Shown here one piece after another: positions 60,312-64,000 of a stretch of 64,000 bases of DNA. The notes beneath the pieces are model-generated. The model was not told the DNA's origin. It ran no database searches and saw only the letters and a program-made list of their open reading frames with translations. How positions within the stretch are numbered: position 1 is the first letter of the stretch; each line of letters opens with the position of its first letter. Origin of the DNA: Micromonospora chokoriensis (lineage in GTDB: Bacteria; Actinomycetota; Actinomycetes; Mycobacteriales; Micromonosporaceae). The DNA is taken from contig NZ_LT607409.1 in the NCBI RefSeq assembly GCF_900091505.1, forward strand, positions 6,200,001-6,264,000. Direction: 5' to 3'. Position numbers and translations under genes: made by a program.

Positions 60312-61553
60312 ATGACCGGACTCAGTCGTCGGCGGCGCCTGGCCGCCGTCGCCGTGATAGCCCTCGCCGCAGCGGCCGGCAGCGCCTGCTCGTCATCCTC
60401 GGACACGCCCACCGACGGCGGCGGCGCCTACCTCGTCTGGGACCCCTATCCACAGTTCGCCGACGACTCCGAGTGGGTCGCGCTGCTCAAGAAGTGCGGC
60501 ACCTCGGCGGGCGTGACCGTCGAACGGACCGGCTACGACACCACCGACCTGACCAACAAGGCACTGCTCGCCGCCCAGCAGGGCAACTCCCCGGACGTGC
60601 TGATCGTCGACAACCCGGTCATCTCGACACTGGCCGAGGCCGGCGCGCTCACCACCACCGACGACAACAAGCTGGACGTGTCGTCCATGGAGAAGAACCT
60701 GCTCGGCGCGGGACAGAGCGAGGGCAAGACGTACGGGGTGCCGATCGGCGCGAACACCCTCGCCCTCTACTACAACAAGGACGTCCTCACCGCCGCCGGC
60801 GTCGACCCCACCGCCGTCAAGGACTGGACGTCGCTGAACGAGGCGCTGGGCAAGGTCAAGGCCAAGGGGAAGAAGGGCATCACCTTCTCCGCGATCGGCA
60901 CCGAGGAGGGCAGCTTCCAGTTCCTGCCCTGGTTCTGGGGCTCCGGCGCCCAACTGACCGGCCTGGACTCCCCGCAGGCGGTGGCCGCGCTGACCCTCTG
61001 GACGGACTGGCTCAAGCAGGGCCACGCTCCGAACTCGGTCATCAACAACACCCAGACGACGAGTTGGCAGGAGTTCGCCACCGGCGACTACGCCTTCGCC
61101 GAGAACGGCACCTGGCAGCTGGCGAACGCCGAGAAGCTCGGCTTCGCGTACGGCACGATCGCGATCCCGGCCAGCTCGGGCGGGCCCGCCCCGGCGCCCA
61201 CCGGCGGTGAGTTCGTCTCCATCCCGGTGCAGAAGAACACCGGACGGTACGACACGTCGCAGAAGCTCGTCACCTGCCTGACCAGCGCCGACAACCTCCT
61301 CACCACCGACACCACGCTCTCCTACGTCGCACCCGTCGCCGCCGTGCAGGACCGGCAGGTGACCGCGGACCCCAAGCTCACGGTCTGGGTCGAGGCGGTC
61401 CGGGCAGCCAAGGGCCGCACCGGCGACAACCTCGGCACGAAGTACCCGAAGATCTCCGAGTCACTGTGGACCGCGGTGCAGGCGGCCCTCAGCGGCGGGA
61501 AGTCTCCCCAAGAGGCGCTGGCCGCAGCGCAGGCCGCGGCCACGAACAGGTAA
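60312..61553 (+). CDS. sugar-binding lipoprotein of ABC importer
   Basis: A 413-residue family 1 solute-binding protein with lipobox GSACS. Parts include LLAAQQGNSPDVLIVDNPVI, YGVPIGANTLALYYNKDVLTAAGVDP and FATGDYAFAENGTWQLANAEK. ATG 60312 has AAGTGAGG upstream; the frame before it is not used. It should bind arabino- or xylo-oligosaccharides made by the two enzymes divergent from it, whose promoters carry the same operator. Confidence 0.93.
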   Translation: MTGLSRRRRLAAVAVIALAAAAGSACSSSSDTPTDGGGAYLVWDPYPQFADDSEWVALLKKCGTSAGVTVERTGYDTTDLTNKALLAAQQGNSPDVLIVDNPVISTLAEAGALTTTDDNKLDVSSMEKNLLGAGQSEGKTYGVPIGANTLALYYNKDVLTAAGVDPTAVKDWTSLNEALGKVKAKGKKGITFSAIGTEEGSFQFLPWFWGSGAQLTGLDSPQAVAALTLWTDWLKQGHAPNSVINNTQTTSWQEFATGDYAFAENGTWQLANAEKLGFAYGTIAIPASSGGPAPAPTGGEFVSIPVQKNTGRYDTSQKLVTCLTSADNLLTTDTTLSYVAPVAAVQDRQVTADPKLTVWVEAVRAAKGRTGDNLGTKYPKISESLWTAVQAALSGGKSPQEALAAAQAAATNR

Positions 61554-61570
61554 GGCGTCGAAGCGACAGC

Positions 61571-62542
61571 ATGGTCCCCACGACAGAGACCCCCACCGAC
61601 GTACGGGGCCCGGGTGAGGCGGCGACCGTCGCCCCACCCGGGTCTCCCCCGCCCCGAGTTCGCCGGCCGCGCCGGTGGCTGGCCTGGGGCTTCCTGGCAC
61701 CCGTGACCCTCTACCTGGCGGCCTTCTACGCGTACCCGCTCTACCGCAACATCGAGTTGAGCCTGCGGGAGTACACGGTCCGCTCGTTCGTGCAGGGCGG
61801 TGCGCCCTTCGCCGGTCTGGACAACTACCGGACGGTGCTGGCCGATCCGGCCTTCGTGCCGACGCTGACGCACACGGTGGTCTTCACCGGCGCGTCGCTC
61901 GCCTTCCAGTTCAGCATCGGCATGGCCCTCGCACTCTTCTTCCACCAGCACTTCCCGCTGTCGCGCACCCTGCGCGCGCTGTTCCTCGTACCGTGGCTGC
62001 TGCCGTTGATCGTCTCGGCGTCGACCTGGTCGTGGCTGCTCAACAGCGACTCGGGCCTGGTCAACTCCGCGCTCAAAGTGGTGGGCGTCGACCCGGTCAA
62101 CTGGCTCACCTCGCCGGGCTGGTCGCTCACCTCGGTGATCATCGCGAACATCTGGATCGGCATCCCGTTCAACCTGGTGGTGCTCTACAGCGGCCTCCAG
62201 GCGATCCCGGCCGAGGTGTACGAGGCGTCCGCCCTCGACGGCGCGACCGGATGGCAACGGTTCTGGGCGATCACGTTCCCGCTGCTGCGCCCCGTCTCCG
62301 CGATCACGCTGCTGCTCGGGTTGATCTACACCCTGAAGGTCTTCGACATCATCTGGATCATGACCAAGGGCGGACCGACCGGCTCGTCCGCGACGCTCGC
62401 CACCTGGTCGTACCGGCTCGGCTTCGGCAACCTGCTGCCCGAGTTCGGACCGGGCGCGGCCGTCGGCAACCTGCTCATCGTGCTGGCCCTGATCGCCGGG
62501 CTCGTCTACATCCGCATCGAGCGAAGGCAGCACCTACGATGA
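61571..62542 (+). CDS. sugar ABC permease, MalF type
   Basis: A 323-residue inner-membrane subunit with a Pro-rich cytoplasmic tail of about 40 residues, six helices and EAA loop VYEASALDGATGWQRFWAITFPLLRPVSAI (about 217-246). ATG 61571 follows the binding protein by 17 bases. Its stop overlaps the next ATG by four bases. Confidence 0.93.
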   Translation: MVPTTETPTDVRGPGEAATVAPPGSPPPRVRRPRRWLAWGFLAPVTLYLAAFYAYPLYRNIELSLREYTVRSFVQGGAPFAGLDNYRTVLADPAFVPTLTHTVVFTGASLAFQFSIGMALALFFHQHFPLSRTLRALFLVPWLLPLIVSASTWSWLLNSDSGLVNSALKVVGVDPVNWLTSPGWSLTSVIIANIWIGIPFNLVVLYSGLQAIPAEVYEASALDGATGWQRFWAITFPLLRPVSAITLLLGLIYTLKVFDIIWIMTKGGPTGSSATLATWSYRLGFGNLLPEFGPGAAVGNLLIVLALIAGLVYIRIERRQHLR

Positions 62543-63363
62543 CCACCTCCACGCCGCGGGCCTGGTGGAAGACCGCAGTCGGCCTGGCGCTGACCGGGCT
62601 GATGCTCTTCCCCGTCTACTGGATGATCAACGTGTCGTTCACCCGGGACCAGGACATGCGGGCCAGTCCCCCGCACCTGATCCCCATCAACGGCACCCTG
62701 GACGGCTACCGGGCGGTGCTCGACCAACAGCTGCCCTACCTCGGCACCAGCTTCCTCGTCGGCCTCGGCACCGTCGCGCTGACCGTGGCGCTGGCCGCCC
62801 CCGCCGGATACGCGCTGGCGAAGCTCCGACCACCCGGCGGCCCGGCGCTGAGCTTCGTGCTGCTGATCGCCCAGATGATCCCGGGCATCATCATGGCGAT
62901 GGGCTTCTACGCCATCTACCTCAGCCTCGGCGTCCTGAACACACTGCCCGGCCTGATCCTGGCCGACACGACACTCGCGGTGCCGTTCGCCGTCCTGATC
63001 TTCACGGCCTTCATGTCCGGCATCCCCGACGAGTTGCTCCAGGCCGCGGTGGTCGACGGCGCCAGCCGGCTACGGACCTTCTGGTCCGTCGTCCTGCCGG
63101 TCAGCCGCAACTCGATCGTCACGGTGTCGCTGTTCGCGTTCCTGTGGTCCTGGTCGGACTTCGTCTTCGCCTCGACCCTCACCGGCGGCGGCGACCACCA
63201 GCCGATCACCCTCGGCATCTACCACTACATCGGCAACAACAACCAACAGTGGAACGCCATCATGGCCACCGCTGTCGTCGCCTCCGTCCCCGCCGCCCTG
63301 CTGCTGGTCCTGGCCCAGCGCTACGTCTCGATGGGCGTGACCGCCGGCGCCGTCAAGGACTGA
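62539..63363 (+). CDS. sugar ABC permease, MalG type
   Basis: A 274-residue inner-membrane subunit with six helices and EAA loop ELLQAAVVDGASRLRTFWSVVLPVSRNSIV (about 171-200). It pairs with the MalF-type subunit. As in the other two importers of this class, no ATPase gene is in the operon. Confidence 0.93.
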   Translation: MTTSTPRAWWKTAVGLALTGLMLFPVYWMINVSFTRDQDMRASPPHLIPINGTLDGYRAVLDQQLPYLGTSFLVGLGTVALTVALAAPAGYALAKLRPPGGPALSFVLLIAQMIPGIIMAMGFYAIYLSLGVLNTLPGLILADTTLAVPFAVLIFTAFMSGIPDELLQAAVVDGASRLRTFWSVVLPVSRNSIVTVSLFAFLWSWSDFVFASTLTGGGDHQPITLGIYHYIGNNNQQWNAIMATAVVASVPAALLLVLAQRYVSMGVTAGAVKD

Positions 63364-63395
63364 CCACCCGCACCACAGAAAGGCACCCGCCACCC

Positions 63396-64000
63396 ATGAC
63401 CGCCGCCCCGTCCGGTCCGGAGTTCGGAATCCAGGACATCCCGTTCAGCTACCGAGGATCCTGGTTCGACATCTCCCCGGTGGTAGCCGAGAAGACGTAC
63501 GCCGACGATCTGCACCTGGTCTCGCACCAGACCGGTCTGCACCCCGTCCTGCGTCTCGCCCCCACCGTCGCCGACACCACCATCGTCGCCACGCCCACGC
63601 TGCTGACCTGGCGCAACGGCGCCGACCGGATCGAGGCCGTCTACGACGGGCCGGACACCCTGCGGATCCGGGGCCGACGGCTCGGCCTGCGGGTCGCCGC
63701 GGCAGCCGGCACCCTGACCCCGTTCAGCGGCACCTACCTGTACCTCGACCCGGTCGACGGGTCACACGTGTTCACCTCGTACGAGACCGGTCGCCGCTAC
63801 CGGGTCACGGTGCTCTCCGGCACCGTCGCGCGGACCGACGGCGTGGAGGCGCTCGGCACCGCCGACCGGTCCCTGGACCTCCCCGCCGACGGACAGTGGG
63901 AGATCGCGATCGAGGAGTACGCGACAGCCCGCCGCCGGTACGACGGGTCCGTCCCGTTCGCGCAGTTGTGCCGCGCCCGGGCGGCGGAGTTCACCGCGTT
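63396..64000 (+). CDS. carbohydrate-active protein, N-terminal part (cut by window)
   Basis: Open frame from ATG 63396 to the window edge, 201 codons, with no stop. AGAAAGG lies upstream and the gene follows the permease by 32 bases, so it is in the same operon. The start reads MTAAPSGPEFGIQDIPFSYRG; later LYLDPVDGSHVFTSYETGRRYRV and WEIAIEEYATARRR. There is no signal peptide, so it acts in the cytosol. The visible part is beta-rich, like the N-terminal sandwich of GH63/MGH1-like or debranching-type (alpha/alpha)6 glycosidases, but the catalytic part is not seen. Confidence 0.75.
   Translation, partial: MTAAPSGPEFGIQDIPFSYRGSWFDISPVVAEKTYADDLHLVSHQTGLHPVLRLAPTVADTTIVATPTLLTWRNGADRIEAVYDGPDTLRIRGRRLGLRVAAAAGTLTPFSGTYLYLDPVDGSHVFTSYETGRRYRVTVLSGTVARTDGVEALGTADRSLDLPADGQWEIAIEEYATARRRYDGSVPFAQLCRARAAEFTA

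Noticed and set aside
1..64000. CRISPR arrays, tRNA/rRNA genes, integrases, transposases, toxin-antitoxin or phage-defence genes
   Set aside because: None was seen by reading the translated frames and repeats; small RNAs could not be excluded without a covariance search.

Overview
High-GC actinomycete chromosome, most like Micromonospora or a close relative in the Micromonosporaceae. This is judged from codon use, frequent GTG starts, SARP/LacI/GntR-rich carbohydrate loci, many secreted CBM13 (ricin-type QxW) and CBM2 enzymes with Pro-Thr linkers, and a nickel superoxide dismutase. No rRNA, tRNA, CRISPR, phage or insertion-sequence signature was seen. I annotate 53 protein genes (the last cut by the right edge), with terminator hairpins and candidate operators read directly from the bases.

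1-16.8 kb is general genome. It holds a lipoprotein, a small membrane protein, an ABC exporter followed by a NarL-type two-component pair, a DUF4132 protein with a small partner, and a MarR repressor divergent from two luciferase-like flavin oxidoreductases and an F420-type NADP reductase. It continues with a TPR protein, a GNAT acetyltransferase, a DUF1801 protein, one unknown gene, and sodN followed by an odd radical SAM protein.

16.8-64 kb is a carbohydrate-degradation island of several modules. (a) 16.8-27.1 kb: a secreted pectate lyase, a secreted esterase, an ABC importer operon ending in a serine hydrolase, a LacI regulator and a GH32-like enzyme. The esterase, importer and GH32-like promoters carry the same GCTAAA-N4-TTTAGY operator. 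(b) 27.1-39.2 kb: a ribose-type ABC importer (ATPase, two permeases, binding protein), a sugar epimerase and a secreted beta-helix/CBM13 protein, divergent from a 1182-residue secreted ThuA-sugar dehydrogenase-PKD-CBM-CBM13 protein. (c) 39.2-48.3 kb: a GntR/FadR regulator divergent from an ABC importer and five enzymes (enolase-type dehydratase, Zn dehydrogenase, SDR, amidohydrolase-type lactonase, aldo/keto reductase). The set fits non-phosphorylating oxidation of a deoxyhexose or similar aldose such as L-fucose. (d) 48.3-56.4 kb: CBM13 feruloyl/acetylxylan esterase, GH10 xylanase with nearly the same CBM13, an alpha/beta hydrolase with its HTH regulator, a PaaX-type regulator and a CE1-CBM2 esterase. 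(e) 56.4-64 kb: GH54 arabinofuranosidase with CBM13, a clan GH-A enzyme with CBM13, an ABC importer and the start of another intracellular protein. Three promoters here carry the palindrome GCGAATCGATTCGC at the predicted transcription start.

Together these genes would cut pectin- and arabinoxylan-like plant polymers outside the cell, import the fragments through four ABC systems, and oxidise the sugars inside, each module under its own local repressor. No clearly new defence or mobile system was found. The strongest original signals are the sets of matching operators, a radical SAM protein with a CX8CX2C cluster motif behind sodN, and near-identical CBM13 domains in neighbouring enzymes.
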